Positions 39,293-50,264 of a DNA stretch of 64,000 nt are shown piece after piece. A program made the translations under genes and the position numbers. This DNA comes from Symbiodinium natans (lineage: Eukaryota > Sar > Dinophyceae > Suessiales > Symbiodiniaceae). Positions within the stretch are counted from its first letter, which is position 1. Each line of letters opens with the position of its first letter. Where the stretch lies: NCBI GenBank assembly GCA_905221605.1, contig CAJNDS010002441.1, forward strand, positions 262,001-326,000, in the 5' to 3' direction. The notes below the pieces were generated by a model. That model had not been told where the DNA came from, made no database searches, and saw only the letters and a list, made by a program, of their open reading frames with translations.

Positions 39293-39370
39293 ACCCTAAA
39301 CCCTAAACCCTAAACCCTAAACCCTAAACCCTAAACCCTAAACCCTAAACCCTAAACCCTAAACCCTACA
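39293..39370. repeat. (CCCTAAA)n array
   Basis: Eleven C-strand units ending beside an exon-like island; a further array of ten units lies at 39473-39556. Confidence 0.95.
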
Positions 39371-39376
39371 CCCCAG

Positions 39377-39457
39377 GATGTCGGAGTCCATATTATCCTG
39401 GAGCCCTGCCCCCCGGCTGCTGCGCCGTCGGGCGAGGCGGTCGCTCCCCAGGCCTGG
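39377..39457 (+). CDS. internal exon candidate
   Basis: Acceptor CTACACCCCAG|G, + frame DVGVHIILEPCPPAAAPSGE, then AVAPQAW, donor GTTCAC. Phase 0 both ends. CCCTAAA arrays on both sides. Confidence 0.5.
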
Positions 39458-39597
39458 GTTCACCTTACTGGACCCTAAACCCTAAACCCTAAACCCTAAA
39501 CCGCCCTAAACCCTAAACCCTAAACCCTAAACCCTAAACCCTAAACCCTAAACCCCAAACTAACCCTGTGTAACCCCTAACCCTGAACCCTAAACCC

Positions 39598-39805
39598 TAC
39601 AGTAGGGAATGAGGGAAAAGCGTACCCTATGCAACCCCTAGCCCGAAACCCGAAGCCCTAAACTAGGGAATGCGGGAAGCAGGGGTACCCTATCTAACCC
39701 CGAACCCTACAAACCCTAAACCCTGAACCCAAACTAGGGAATGAGGGAAGCCGGTACCCTATGTAACCCCTAAAAACCTAAACCCCTCACTCAATCCTAA
39801 GAACC
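39598..39805. repeat. cluster of three family C half-elements
   Basis: TAGGGAATGAGGGAA...TACCCTAT repeats at about 39601, 39664 and 39735, separated by CCCTAAA units and ending AATCCTAAGAACCAGT. Confidence 0.65.
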
Positions 39806-40602
39806 AGTAAAAGCACAAGTAGGCCCCAAGCGGGTATCTTCCATTTATCCCTTCCTGGGTTTTAGGGGATTCTTCAGAGGGTTTATTCAGAGGGTTTAGG
39901 GTTCAGCGATTGGTGTGCAGCTTCCAAATCGGGATGTCTTATATGTGTTCCCTTTTTTCTGTTTCTAGAGGATCAGATTTAGGGTTGGGGGTTTCCTATA
40001 ACTGGGGTTCAGGGTTCAGAGATCATGTGTAGGAGCATTGCTCAGAGGCTTTTCATGGGCCATCCGAGAATTCAGACGTTTAGGGCGTCGGTTCTGAACC
40101 CTATATACGATAGGCTCTTAAAACCCGTCAAGCCCTGAAAATGAACCTCTGAACCCCACATACCCTAACCCTAAACCCTCAACCCTAAACCCTAAACCCT
40201 AAACCCTAAACCCCGATGAGCTCATGGACCCTGCAAGCCCTGTAAACCCTAGCAACCCTATTCCTCCCATGTAACCGAGAAGCCCTGTAAACCATGAGCC
40301 CTATGAACCCGCTGAACCCTACATGCCCGGAAGCCCTAAACCCTAAACCCTAAACCCTAAACCCTAAACCGCGTACAGTCTGCAAGCCCTCTAAAGCCCA
40401 TGAGCCAATGAGCCCTATTATGACCTGGAAGTTCTGCGAAAATCAGGACTCTAGGGGTTGTACCTTGGACCCTTAAGGTTGTACCTTTGGCTTTCGGGGC
40501 CCCTTTTTTAAAGACTCCTAAGGCAATATAAGGGCCATGAACCCTAAACCCTAAGCCCTAAACCCTACAACCTTAGGGGTGCGAGTCTTAGTCCCCTGAA
40601 GG

Positions 40603-40682
40603 ACGTGGTGACCATCCGCGGGACCATGTGGCAGAAGCGCCAGGCCGTCCGAGCTATCATTGAGCATCAGGGCTGCAAGGAG
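40603..40682 (+). CDS. exon candidate bracketed by inverted telomere arrays
   Basis: Acceptor TCCCCTGAAG|G, + frame TMWQKRQAVRAIIEHQGCKE, donor GTGTAG, and then a TTTAGGG array. Needs phase 1, leaves phase 0. GC3 about 73%. Confidence 0.55.
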
Positions 40683-40806
40683 GTGTAGGGTTTAGGGTTT
40701 AGGGTTTAGGGTTTAGGGTTTAGGGTTCAGGGTTCAGGGTTCAGGGTTTAGGGTTTAGGGTTTAGGGTTTAGGGTTTAGGGTTTAGGGGTTCAGTGCAAA
40801 GAAGGT

Positions 40807-40914
40807 ACCCAAAGAGCCCAATACCCCTTCACTAGGGAATCTACCATAGTTTATATGGTGATCCTTATTAGGATTTCAAGTACATTCCGAAGTTGAAGTG
40901 GGGCTCTTTGGGTA
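40807..40914. repeat. family H palindromic element
   Basis: ACCCAAAGAGCCCAATACCCC at the left, GTGGGGCTCTTTGGGT at the right. Confidence 0.7.
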
Positions 40915-41168
40915 GGCTGAGAGGCTGATTCTGGTTGGGGCTTAGACTTTTGCGTGGGAGCGTTTAAAACGTGACCCAAGAAGGACACGACGCGCCGGGT
41001 AGGCTTCACAACTTAGGTCTTGCTGGGTTGCTGCTAAGCCAGAGTTCGGAAACCACGTTGTTTGGCACATATTTGGGGCAATTTGAGGGGGGGTGCCAAA
41101 AATAGGTACGCTTTGTGTGTATTTGGTTTTCTTTGGGGGTCTAGAACAAGGATTTTAGTATTTTGTAA

Positions 41169-41372
41169 ATGCGGAACGAAGCCGATGCGATGAAAATGAA
41201 ACGACAGCGAATTGTACACTCACATGAATCATATGCTACTTTGGCATACTACAGAGTGTCAAGAATGCCCCGCCGCAACAAAGCTTCCATATCCAGAAAT
41301 TGCTGGCGCCACGCAGAACAAACAGTTTCAGCCACATCAGTTGCACGAGGACAGGAACGCGGTTCCCCATAG
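41169..41372 (+). CDS. 67-codon coding candidate, basic protein segment
   Basis: ATG-started + frame MRNEADAMKMKRQRIVHSHE, then VSRMPRRNKASISRNCWRHA, ends TAG. No telomere repeats within 200 bp. Arg/Lys-rich; no domain recognised. Confidence 0.45.
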   Translation: MRNEADAMKMKRQRIVHSHESYATLAYYRVSRMPRRNKASISRNCWRHAEQTVSATSVARGQERGSP

Positions 41373-41631
41373 AAGTGAATGACAATGAGCTTGGAGCAAA
41401 AGTTTCATTACACACACGGTCCAGGTGGGGCTTGACTTGACTTGTGGCCGCTGCAAGTTGCCCAAATACCCTAAACCCTAAACCCTAAACCCTTCCTCTT
41501 CAGGCTCTCTTGGTCCGTCGGACCCGAGGCCTGGAATCCTAGAAGTGCTTGAGGCTTCCGATCTAGAACTCCCCCCCTCCCCCCCACCAAATTGTAGATC
41601 ACTCAGCTACAAGTCGGGATGTCTTGCCTAA

Positions 41632-41748
41632 ACCCCTAACCCTTAACCCTTAACCCTTAACCCTTAACCCTTAACCCTTAACCCTTAACCCTTAACCCTT
41701 AACCCTTAACCCTTAACCCTTAACCCTTAACCTTTAACCCTCACCCTT
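41632..41748. repeat. (CCCTTAA)n variant array
   Basis: About sixteen units of CCCTTAA rather than CCCTAAA, homogenised within this block only. Confidence 0.95.
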
Positions 41749-41803
41749 AAGCCCTAAGCCCTAGAACCCTAGAACTCTCAAACCCCTAAACCCTACATCC
41801 TCA

Positions 41804-41832
41804 GCATGCCAAGGTGTCTCCAGGAGCACCAA
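41804..41832 (+). repeat. partial duplicate of the 42001 exon start
   Basis: GCATGCCAAGGTGTCTCCAG and GAGCACCA match 41999-42027 with a few changes. The rest of that island is missing. Confidence 0.6.
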
Positions 41833-41902
41833 CCTAAACCCTAGAACCCTACCTGAAACCCCAAAGCCCTAAAACCCTAAACCCAAACCCCCAAAAAAAA
41901 TG

Positions 41903-42000
41903 AAACCCTAAACCCTAAACCCTAAACCCTAAACCCTAAACCCTAAACCCTAAACCCTCAACCCTAAACCCTAAACCCTAAACCCTAAACCCTAAACCCC
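41903..42000. repeat. (CCCTAAA)n array
   Basis: Fourteen C-strand units between the partial duplicate and its full-length partner. Confidence 0.95.
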
Positions 42001-42070
42001 ATGCCAAGGCGTCTCCTAGAGCACCAGGGTGTGCCGAACGGGTCGGGCTCCATGTTGCTGCCCCTCGGCG
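42001..42070 (+). CDS. exon-like island bracketed by inverted telomere arrays
   Basis: The + frame MPRRLLEHQGVPNGSGSMLL, then PLGG, with a GTTTAG donor formed by the following array. Confidence 0.45.
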
Positions 42071-42315
42071 GTTTAGGGTTTAGGGTTTAGGGTTTAGGGT
42101 TTAGGGTTTAGGGTTTAGGGTTTAGGGCGAAGCCTAGGGCACAGGATGTTACGGTTTGCTCCCCTTGAGACTCCAAGGCGCGGTGATGTGGAGCCACCCC
42201 CCACCCCCAAGAGGGTTTAGGGTTTAGGGTTTAAGGTTTAGGGTTTAGGGTTTAGGGTTTAGGGTACCTACTTGAAGGCTCATGTGTACTGATCAGTGGG
42301 TGTATAGGTACCTGA

Positions 42316-42411
42316 ACTTGGGATGTTCCCCCTTTTTACTCAAAGTCCTCAATGGGGATTATCGTACTCCCCGGTAGAATCCCTGTTCAGGACTGTTAGT
42401 ATACATCCCAA
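42316..42411. repeat. family J element
   Basis: TTGGGATGTTCCCCCTTTTT left arm shared with 20871-20967; right arm ACATCCCAAAC. Confidence 0.55.
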
Positions 42412-42750
42412 ACCCGAACTAAGGTTATAACCATAGCTACCCTACTTGTAGCCCTACTTATATAAGTACCCATGAACCCCAAGTACGATGCTTGGGAAGC
42501 AAGAGATCTTCGTACTAGGGTTTAGGGTTGGGGATTGGGGTTTAGTTTAGGGTTTAGGGTAGGGTTTAGGGATCTGCACTATCTCTGTAGGATGTGCCGT
42601 AGTGGAGGAGAGGACGTGCGACAGAATCCAGTAGATGAGAGATTGACCATAGTGGTTGGATACCTCGTCATGACATAGAAAACCCTAAACCCTAAACCCT
42701 AAACCCTAAAGGTGGAGTAGTGACCTAGGTGATCTGCCAACAGGTAGGGT

Positions 42751-42939
42751 TTGGGTCCAGAACCAGCACCCTCCGAAGCAGCACCCTCCGAAGCTCTCGT
42801 CTCAGCCTCCTCCCCCCCCTCCCCCCCAATTTCGCTAAACCCTAAACCACGACCCCCCCTTAACCCGAAACCCGACGACCTTCACCCAGCCCAGAACACG
42901 ACAAATCCTCAAGTTCTGGCTGCTTCCGGCAGACCCTAA
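42751..42939 (+). CDS. possible Pro-rich coding segment
   Basis: The + frame EPAPSEAAPSEALVSASSPP is interrupted by CCCTAAA-like sequence, then DLHPAQNTTNPQVLAASG. Low complexity, uncertain. Confidence 0.3.
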   Translation: MGPEPAPSEAAPSEALVSASSPPSPPISLNPKPRPPLNPKPDDLHPAQNTTNPQVLAASGRP

Positions 42940-43089
42940 GCCCGAAAGCTCAGGTTATTAAATCCTAAAGCCCTAAAGCCCTAAGGCCCTAAAGCCCTAA
43001 AGCCCCAAAGCCCTACAGCCCTAAAGCCCTACAGCCCTACAGCCCTAAACCCTAAACCCTAAACCCCAAATCTAGCCATGGATAGTCAG

Positions 43090-43177
43090 GTTGCTTCCCA
43101 GCGCCGGCTCTCACGCGCTTCAGGCGCCGGAGCTCTGGTCGGGGTTGCCTCCTGGATGCACCAAACGAAGGGCTTTT
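43090..43177 (+). CDS. exon candidate bracketed by inverted telomere arrays
   Basis: Acceptor GGATAGTCAG|G, + frame VASQRRLSRASGAGALVGVA, then SWMHQTKGF, donor GTGTTT. The frame is open back to ATG 43078. Confidence 0.5.
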
Positions 43178-43202
43178 GTGTTTTTTGGTGTTCTTTCCTG
43201 TT

Positions 43203-43314
43203 GTTTAGGGTTTAGGGTTTAGGGTTTAGGGTTTAGGGTTTAGGGTTTAGGGTTTAGGGTTTAGGGTTTAGGGTTTAGGGTTTAGGGTTTAGGGTTTAGG
43301 GTTTAGGGTTTGGG
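43203..43314. repeat. (TTTAGGG)n array
   Basis: Sixteen G-strand units. Confidence 0.95.
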
Positions 43315-43664
43315 GTCTAAGGTTAGGGTCTAGGATTTAGGGTTTAGGGTTTACTGCTTAGGGTTTAGGGTTTAGGCTGGGTGGGCTTTTTACGACGGTA
43401 AAGCCCCATCAGAGGACCTATATAATACACAAACCCCAATGACACCCTTCGGCCCTTACAACCACTGAAGCCTAAACGGAACCCCAAAACACTCTAAACC
43501 CCAAACCCAAGCCCTAAACAGCCTGAACACCCCAATCCCCAAGCCCCAAGCACCCCTAACACCCCAAACCCCAACCACCCTAAAAATCCGAAGCCCTTCC
43601 TAGTCAACCTAACCCCTCACAACCCCAAAACAAACCCACCCATACAAAACCCTTCAATCCCGCC

Positions 43665-43738
43665 AAACCCCAAACCCCAAACCCCAAACCCCAAACCCCA
43701 AACCCCAAACCCCAAACCCCAAACCCCAAACCCCAAAC
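43665..43738. repeat. (CCCCAAA)n variant array
   Basis: About ten CCCCAAA units, then CCCTAAA. A homogenised variant block. Confidence 0.95.
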
Positions 43739-43984
43739 CCTAAACCCTAAACCCTATAAACCCTAAACCCTAAAACCCTAAACCCGAACATCCCGCACCC
43801 TCCCTCCTAAACCCTAAACCCTAAACCCAAAAAGTCCTAGAAACCCTAGAAGCCCTAACAAGCTCGACGCTGCCCAGGCAGCTCCTGGGCGCTCAGCTCA
43901 CGCTTCCGGCGCCAGACTTCGCCGGCGACCGCTTCCTCGCCCGAGCGCGAGGCGTGATGCAGGGTGTCGGGTATAGATGTGTGT

Positions 43985-44115
43985 ATATTCATATATATAT
44001 ATATACATATACATATATATATATATGTATAATTATATACATATATATATATATATTCTGTATAATCCACACACACGTATATACATATATATGTATGTAT
44101 ATCAATACACATGCA
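43985..44115. repeat. (AT)n / (ATAC)n microsatellite
   Basis: ATATATACATATAC-type sequence followed by a GT/GC-rich stretch to about 44420. Open frames here are repeat translations. Confidence 0.85.
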
Positions 44116-44538
44116 TTTATGCAGATGAATAATGTTACACACAAAAAATCTGCTCCTGCGCATGGATCTTATCATGCACTGGTGCTTGCATGAATCCCAC
44201 TCTGCGTGCGCATGTACGTACGCACGCGTGCCTTGTTGTGTTTACGTATTTGTCTTTGCATGTGTGTGTGTGTGTGTGTGCGGCCGTTTGTTTTTGTTCA
44301 TGCTGGCATGCGTTTGCGTTTTCAATCGAAACGCCATCTGCAATTTGTGATTTCAGGTCTACATTCTCGCATTTTGTCATGCGACGCGCGTACGTCTGCA
44401 TATACGTGCATTCGTAGATTACCCGAGTGCCCCGAAGCCTAAGCATTGCCCCTTAAGGTTGAGGATTCAGATGTTTCAGGGTTTTTGGGACCCTAAACCC
44501 TAAACCCTGAACCAAAAATGTAAGCTGTGCGAAGTGAG

Positions 44539-44604
44539 GCAACCGAGATCAGATCCTCTCCACGGCCACGAGGGTCAACACATCACTACAGGCACCCGAT
44601 TTTG
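44539..44604 (+). CDS. possible exon bracketed by inverted telomere arrays
   Basis: Acceptor GCGAAGTGAG|G, + frame QPRSDPLHGHEGQHITTGTR. No donor seen. Confidence 0.35.
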
Positions 44605-44832
44605 GGGCTTTAGAGTTTAGGGTTTAGGGTTTGGGGTTTAGGGTTTTAGGGTTGTTTTCCACTTACGGGTTCCTTTCTCTTGTTAGGTGCCCATTGCTCT
44701 TATTCACTTTTTCAGGAAGCATAGCGATAGAGGTGCTCGAACAACTGCACTTTGCGGTATGGGTCGTATTGAGGGGAGTAACCTCTGTTTTCGTCAGTTA
44801 CTTCCTTTATTCTTCCCCTAGAGGCAGTAGCT

Positions 44833-44952
44833 AAACCCTAAACCCTAAACCCTAAACCCTGAACCCTAAACCGTAAACCCTAAACCCTAAACCCTAAACC
44901 CTAAACCCTAAACCCTAAACCTTAAACCCTAAACCCTAAACCCTAAACCCTG
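44833..44952. repeat. (CCCTAAA)n array
   Basis: About seventeen C-strand units ahead of an exon-like island. Confidence 0.95.
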
Positions 44953-44960
44953 CCCTTTAG

Positions 44961-45037
44961 AAAGGAAAGTGCTCGCGGTAATCCTTCGTGCATTCAACGT
45001 TTTTAAGGTCGAAGTTAGACGGACCGAGGAGCGATAG
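44961..45037 (+). CDS. exon-like island bracketed by inverted telomere arrays
   Basis: Acceptor TGCCCTTTAG|, + frame RKVLAVILRAFNVFKVEVRR, then TEER and TAG. GTAATC at 44978 is an alternative donor. From 45050 to 45840 there is only a TTTAGGG array, AT-rich unique sequence and a CCCTAAA/CCCCAAA block. Confidence 0.4.
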
Positions 45038-45849
45038 GCTACGTAGGCGACATGGGTTTAGGGTTTAGGGTTTAGGGTTTAGGGTTTAGGGTTTAGGGTT
45101 TAGGGCATGTCAGGGGGCTCAATGTGAGGGGAAGGGAGTAGAGTACAGGGCTGAGACCTTCTGGAGCACTAGGCACAGCAGCGAACAGCCGCCAGTCTTT
45201 GGTTTCGCGCTAGGGTCATACAGGTTCTTCTAAATCTTGCCGGTTGGTCACTAGGGTTTGTTCTCGTGGCTTTTGCAACGTTTTTTTTGTTATGCAGTTC
45301 GGTATGTTACAGAAGCACTAAATATCCATCCTTAAAACAACAAAACACATGTTTTCATTCTTAAAAACTAGTTTGGGCACACCCCCAACACACCAGCACA
45401 GTGCAAGCCCAAAATCTGAAGCTTCAAAAATCCAAAGCATGTTTTCTCAAAAAGAAGTTTCGGCAAGCCCCACAAAATCAGTGTAAGCCCAAACCTCAAG
45501 CCTCAAAAGCTCCACAAAAGTCTATTCCTTAAACAGTCGTTTCTGGAAGCCCGAAAACCATGAATGAGCTTAAAGCCCCAGTTTTGGACACACAACCTCT
45601 GCGCTGCTTAGCTAGTAGTTAGTAGTGTGCCATGCAGTCCCAAACGTAAACCCCCAAACCCTAAACCCCAAACCCTAAACCCTAAGCCCCAAACCCCAAA
45701 CCCTAAACCCTAAACCCCAAACCCTAAACCCCAAACCCTAAACCCTAAACCCCAAACCCTAAACCCTAAACCCCAAACCCTAAACCCCAAACCCCAAACC
45801 CTAAACCCCAAACCCTAAACCCCAAACCCTAAACCGCATCTTTGGGAAG

Positions 45850-45913
45850 GACCTGGCAGACCACGGACGCCTCACGGACCTTGACTTCACAGAGGCGGCT
45901 CAGAGCTTTCAGG
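45850..45913 (+). CDS. exon candidate bracketed by inverted telomere arrays
   Basis: Acceptor TTTGGGAAG|G, + frame DLADHGRLTDLDFTEAAQSF, donor GTGGGG. Phase 0 in, phase 1 out. Confidence 0.5.
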
Positions 45914-46269
45914 GTGGGGAGGGTGGTGTTTTAGGGTTTAGGGTTTAGGGTTTAGGGTTTAGAGAGCTTTCAGGGTGGGGACTTTTTTGTGTTTAGAGGG
46001 CTGATGGGGCTTATGGGGCTTGTGGGGCTTATGGGGTTCAGGTTGACAGGGGCTTTGGGCGTAGGGATTGTTTAGGGTTTAGGGCTGAGGGTTTAGGATT
46101 TAGGGTTTGGGGTTTGGGGTTTGGGGCTTTTGGGACGTATAAGGGCGTTAAAGGTACAGGGACAGGGAGCAACCAAAAGGCATGAAGGTGTGAATCTCAG
46201 GGGAAGAAGGGCTACCGCCTGAACCCCAAACCCTAAACCCTAAACCCTATACCCTAAACCCTAAACCTA

Positions 46270-46352
46270 AACCCTAAACCCTAACACCCCTTAAACCCTA
46301 AACCCTAAACCCTAACACCCCTTAAACCCTAAACCCTAAACCCTAACACCCC
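46270..46352. repeat. higher-order CCCTAAA repeat
   Basis: Three copies of a unit of about 33 bp, CCCTAACACCCCTTAAA followed by CCCTAAACCCTAAA. Confidence 0.8.
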
Positions 46353-46685
46353 TTAAACCCCATAGACGCATAAACTCCGTAAGCCCTAAAGCCCGGACAA
46401 AAACCTACACCTGCTACAAAGCCTAGAGCCCTGTGAGCTAAGGCCTCGCCCCAGCCGCTTCCCCCTAAACCCTAACTTGCAAGCGCTAAACCCCATACCC
46501 TAAACCCCACACCCTAAACCCTTTTCCCCTTTCACCCAAATCCCACACCCTAATCCCAAGACCCTAAACCCCAAACCCCCAACCCTAAACCCGAAACCCT
46601 AAACCCCAAACCCTACTAAACCCCAAACCCTACTAAACCCCAAACCCTAAACCCGAGAACCCCCCCCCCCCAGCCCTCCTCACAG

Positions 46686-46756
46686 GATCCGTCTTCGGTC
46701 CCTTCCCTGGCGCTGGTGCCGCAGCAGCTGCAACATCCTCAGGCTCTACAGGCCCG
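46686..46756 (+). CDS. exon candidate, Pro/Gln-rich
   Basis: Poly-C then CCTCCTCACAG|G acceptor, + frame DPSSVPSLALVPQQLQHPQA, donor GTTCTT. GC3 about 67%. CCCTAAA left, TTTAGGG right. Confidence 0.5.
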
Positions 46757-47453
46757 GTTCTTTGTTTTTTTTTTTGGGTGGCGGAGGTTTGGGGTTTAGG
46801 GTTTAGGGTTTAGGGTTTGGGGTTTGGGGTTTAGGGTTTGGGGTTTAGGGTTTGAGGTTTGGGGTGTAAACTTTGCGGTTGGTTTAGGGTTGTGGGTAGG
46901 TCTTCGTGGGTCTGAAGGGCCAGGGTGTAGGGCTGCACTTTCAGCCCTGGAACTCGACATGTACTGCTTTTCTCGAACTACGGAGCAAATGGATCATGGA
47001 GCCAACGGCAAAGCCAGTATAGGTGGGGTAGGGATTAGGGTGTAGGGTTAGGGCTAGGGTTTCTGTGTGGGTATGTATACCCATGTCATACACTTGGCGT
47101 CAGAGGCATGTTCGAAGCTCCCAACCCTGGATGATTCATCTATGCATATAAAAATATGCACATATATGGTCTCGGGCTCCCCCCCCCCCCCCCCCCCCCC
47201 GCCCGCAACATGGTATCCGCCCGCCGCCCCCCCCCCCCCCCCCGCCCCAAACCCAAACCTCTCCCCTAGACCTTAAACCAACCTTAAATCTCACACCCTT
47301 ATGCTTATCCGTAACCTTCAACCCCAAACGACAGGGGAGGCTAAACCTCAAACCCTAAACTTATGTAAACCCTCAACCTTAAACCTTAAACCCTCACCCG
47401 ACCCCCAAACGATGGGGTCTTAGGCTGAGATTGAACCCCGCCAGCCGTGCCAG

Positions 47454-47492
47454 GAAGAGACGCAGCGCATGCTGCAGCTGACTTGGCTTTAG
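47454..47492 (+). CDS. short exon candidate
   Basis: Acceptor CCGTGCCAG|G, + frame EETQRMLQLTWL to TAG. Confidence 0.35.
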   Translation, partial: EETQRMLQLTWL

Positions 47493-47795
47493 AGCCGGGT
47501 GGGGGGGTTGGGGTTTCCACTTCCAGCGTGAACTGGCTTAGGGTTGAGGGCTTAGGGTGTAGGATTTAGGGTTCAGGTTTCAGGGTTTCCTTTGCCATGT
47601 CGCTTGGTTCAGAGTTTCGCCTCGTCGGGTTCGGGCCTAGGAACTTCCCGTGGTAGCCTCCTTTCCTCTGTTTCCTGAGGGGCGGCTTCCGATAAACTAG
47701 GTGCAAACATACTCTTGAGCATTAGCAAAAACCCTAAACCCTAAACCCTAAACCCTAAACCCTAAACCCTTAAACCTAAACCCTAAACCCTGCAG

Positions 47796-47930
47796 GTTGT
47801 TTTTTCGTTTATGGAACAGAGTCGGCCATCTTTCGCTTGCTTGACGGGAGCCTCCCGGACACCTCCAAGGCAGGAGCGCGTGCAGCAGCAGCTGAAGGAA
47901 CTCAAGCAGCGGCGCAGCTGCAGACGGGGG
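47796..47930 (+). CDS. exon candidate bracketed by inverted telomere arrays
   Basis: The acceptor CCCTGCAG|G sits on the CCCTAAA array. The + frame contains MEQSRPSFACLTGASRTPPR, then QERVQQQLKELKQRRSCR, a charged helical segment. TTTAGGG follows at once; no separate donor. Confidence 0.5.
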
Positions 47931-48138
47931 ATTTAGGGTTTAGGCTTTGTGGGTTTAGGGTTGAGGGTTTAGGGTTTAGGGTTTAGGGTTTAGGGTTTGA
48001 TTCTGGGCTTTGTGGGTTTAGGGTTCAGGGTTTGTGGGTGCAGGGTTTAGGGCGACCTCGTAGAGGGGGGGCCCAATATAGTCTAGAAAGGGTAAGATGT
48101 CGGGCAGTTCGCATGAGAAAGATGTTGGGAACAATTAG

Positions 48139-48292
48139 GCAGAGGATGATGCAGGTAGCTCTATTAGATCCCGTCTTGGAGTTCTACAATTAGCCTTCAA
48201 AAAGCATGAAGTACGCGTCAGTCATTGGGTCCACTTTGTCTTTCATGAAGGGCATACAAAGGAGCTAGTTTCGGAGGCCGATCATGTCCGGG
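48139..48292 (+). CDS. exon candidate, 51 codons
   Basis: Acceptor GAACAATTAG|G, + frame GVLQLAFKKHEVRVSHWVHF, then HEGHTKELVSEADHVR, donor GTTTAG. GC3 is not raised (about 44%), which lowers confidence despite a convincing peptide. Confidence 0.45.
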
Positions 48293-48729
48293 GTTTAGGG
48301 CTTCAGGATTTTGGAGTGACCTGAGGCCGCTTAAACCATCGGTTTGTTGGGATTATGCGGCATCGGGCACGATACCCCTAAACCCGAACCTAGCTGAGTG
48401 AGGATGTAGGGTTGGGGATGTGTGTTTTGATCCAAGTGCCGGAGTCTGGTAAAGTTGGACCTCAAACGCATACTTCTGAGCCCCAGTGGCCTGCCAGCAG
48501 CTTGCTTTCAACTATCCTAAACCCTTAACCCTACACCCCCAAAGCCCCCCAGAACCCCAAAACCCTAAGCCCGTCCTTGGCTCAGGCGCAGTGCGCAGAG
48601 TGCGCAGGTGGGAGTTTATACGGTCCCTTGTAATTTCGGCCCATACCTCTCTTAAAGGGTTCTGCAGTATGGGGCTTAGGGTTTAGTCTTTAGGCTTTAC
48701 GGGTTAAAGTTAAGGGTTTAGGGTGTAAG

Positions 48730-48798
48730 GGTTGAAGGGTTGAAGGGTTGAAGGGTTGAGGGGTTGAAGGGTTGAAGGGTTGAAGGGTTGAAGGGTTC
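48730..48798. repeat. (GGGTTGAA)n variant array
   Basis: About eight 8-bp GGGTTGAA units, a telomere-like but lengthened unit. Confidence 0.9.
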
Positions 48799-48824
48799 AG
48801 GGTTTAGGGTTTAAGGTCCGCAAG

Positions 48825-48878
48825 GAGGGAGGGCCCAAGCAACTAACGGCCTTCGTTCCGAACATGAACTGCTACATG
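48825..48878 (+). CDS. internal exon candidate
   Basis: Acceptor GTCCGCAAG|G after a TTTAGGG-type array, + frame EGGPKQLTAFVPNMNCYM, donor GTTCAA. The frame stays open to TAA at 48915. Confidence 0.45.
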
Positions 48879-49270
48879 GTTCAAAGTCTGTTGCTGAGTG
48901 ACTGTTTTCGTTGTTAAAGCTTCCCCCGGGCTCTTCCTGGGTTAACCCGAAAGTAGGCCCATGTGGGTGGTTGTCAAAATTATTATGAACCCTTTCGGGG
49001 TACCCTAAATATAAATGAATAAATAGATATACATATATATATATGTATAGATTTACATTTGGTGCCGTATTATAATCGGGATCCGAATGTACCGAAGACG
49101 TATCTCCGAGAAATGGATGAGCTTTCCCGATGTTCCTGCCTAGAACTTCAGTCGTCTGGTCTTGACGAGAGTTTGGGTTTTGGGTCTAGGGTTTAGGGTT
49201 CAGGGTTTAGGGCTTAGGGCTTGAGGGTTTAGGGTTTAGGCTTTTTAGGGAGAAAAGTGTTTAGGGCATC

Positions 49271-49354
49271 ATGTTGCTGCGGCTGCTTGGATACCAGCCT
49301 GACCCCAAAGCCTGCACGATGCTGCGCAGCCCCTCAGCCTTACCTTATAGCTGA
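49271..49354 (+). CDS. possible short coding exon
   Basis: ATG-started + frame MLLRLLGYQPDPKACTMLRS to TGA, GC3 18 of 27. The last bases overlap a family F element. Confidence 0.4.
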   Translation: MLLRLLGYQPDPKACTMLRSPSALPYS

Positions 49355-49455
49355 GTGAGCACACTTCACACTTTTTTAATTTTCTGGGATACTATAATCC
49401 CCGATAGAACCGGCAGTGTACACTTTAAAGGGGCTTATGAACTCAGCAACCAAGT
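49341..49455. repeat. family F element
   Basis: CTTATAGCTGAGTGAGCACAC left end, CTGGGATACTATAATCCC centre, AACTCAGCAACCAAG right end, as at 34312-34418. Confidence 0.65.
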
Positions 49456-49649
49456 TGCCTTGAATGGAGAATTGCTTGGTGTGCTGTGCATATGTTCCAT
49501 TTTTAAGGGTGTATGGGCTTTTCATTATTCTACGGACTTATGGGATCTTGAAGGTTCCAGCCTGAAAATATAATGCAATAACGGGTGCAGAGTTATGCTA
49601 TAACATGACTCCCAAAAGGTCAGGGTTTAGGGTTTAGGGTTTAGGGTTT

Positions 49650-49723
49650 AGGGTGTTAGGGTGTTAGGGTGTTAGGGTGTTAGGGTGTTAGGGTGTTAGG
49701 GTGTTAGGGTGTTAGGGTGTTAG
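49650..49723. repeat. (GGGTGTTA)n variant array
   Basis: Nine to ten 8-bp units following a short TTTAGGG run. Confidence 0.9.
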
Positions 49724-49855
49724 GGGTCTTCTCGGATTCGGCTCAGAGAGAAGCCAATTCCTTAATGAAGGGGCTTCGGGGTACGCAACTAGGGTTTGGG
49801 GTTTAGGGGTTACTAGTAGACTCCCTAAACCCTAAACCCTAAACCCTCAAGCCTA

Positions 49856-49942
49856 AAGTTGGAACATGGTTAGAGGATGATTATGGCTCGGATCCTCTTT
49901 AGGATGCCTCTTGGGGTATGGGGACAAGGATGTTCCAACTTT
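49856..49942. repeat. family I palindromic element
   Basis: AAGTTGGAACAT and ATGTTCCAACTT ends with GGATCC/GGATGCC arms. Confidence 0.65.
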
Positions 49943-50264
49943 TTGGAGTTTCCCTAAACCCCAAACCCTAAACCCTAAACCCCAAACCTTGGTCAGCGTT
50001 AGAGATCCTTTATACTTTTTTCTGCTGCTGTGCTCAGGTGCATAACAGAGGTATATGTTAATACCGGTTCCAGAGATCATGAGTCGACAGGCATGACATG
50101 GAGAACATGAACCCTTCCCGAAAGCCTCTAAATCACATTGAGAACTCATACCCGAATGTTCATCCTAACCGCCGCCCATGCCGTTCGAGCAGCTGCTCAG
50201 CTTGGGGCCCCAGCTTTCGGGGTTGATTAGCCTTAGTGGTTGGGTGGATAGTCTAGGCCCTGTA

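Noticed and set aside
40595-40690. KH-domain-like peptide in the 40603 exon
   Set aside because: A first reading joined two frames by miscounting a G at 40620-40622. In the correct frame the KH-like start disappears; only TMWQKRQAVRAIIEHQ remains.
43855-44446. Several small frames in both strands
   Set aside because: They translate AT, ATAC and GT microsatellites.
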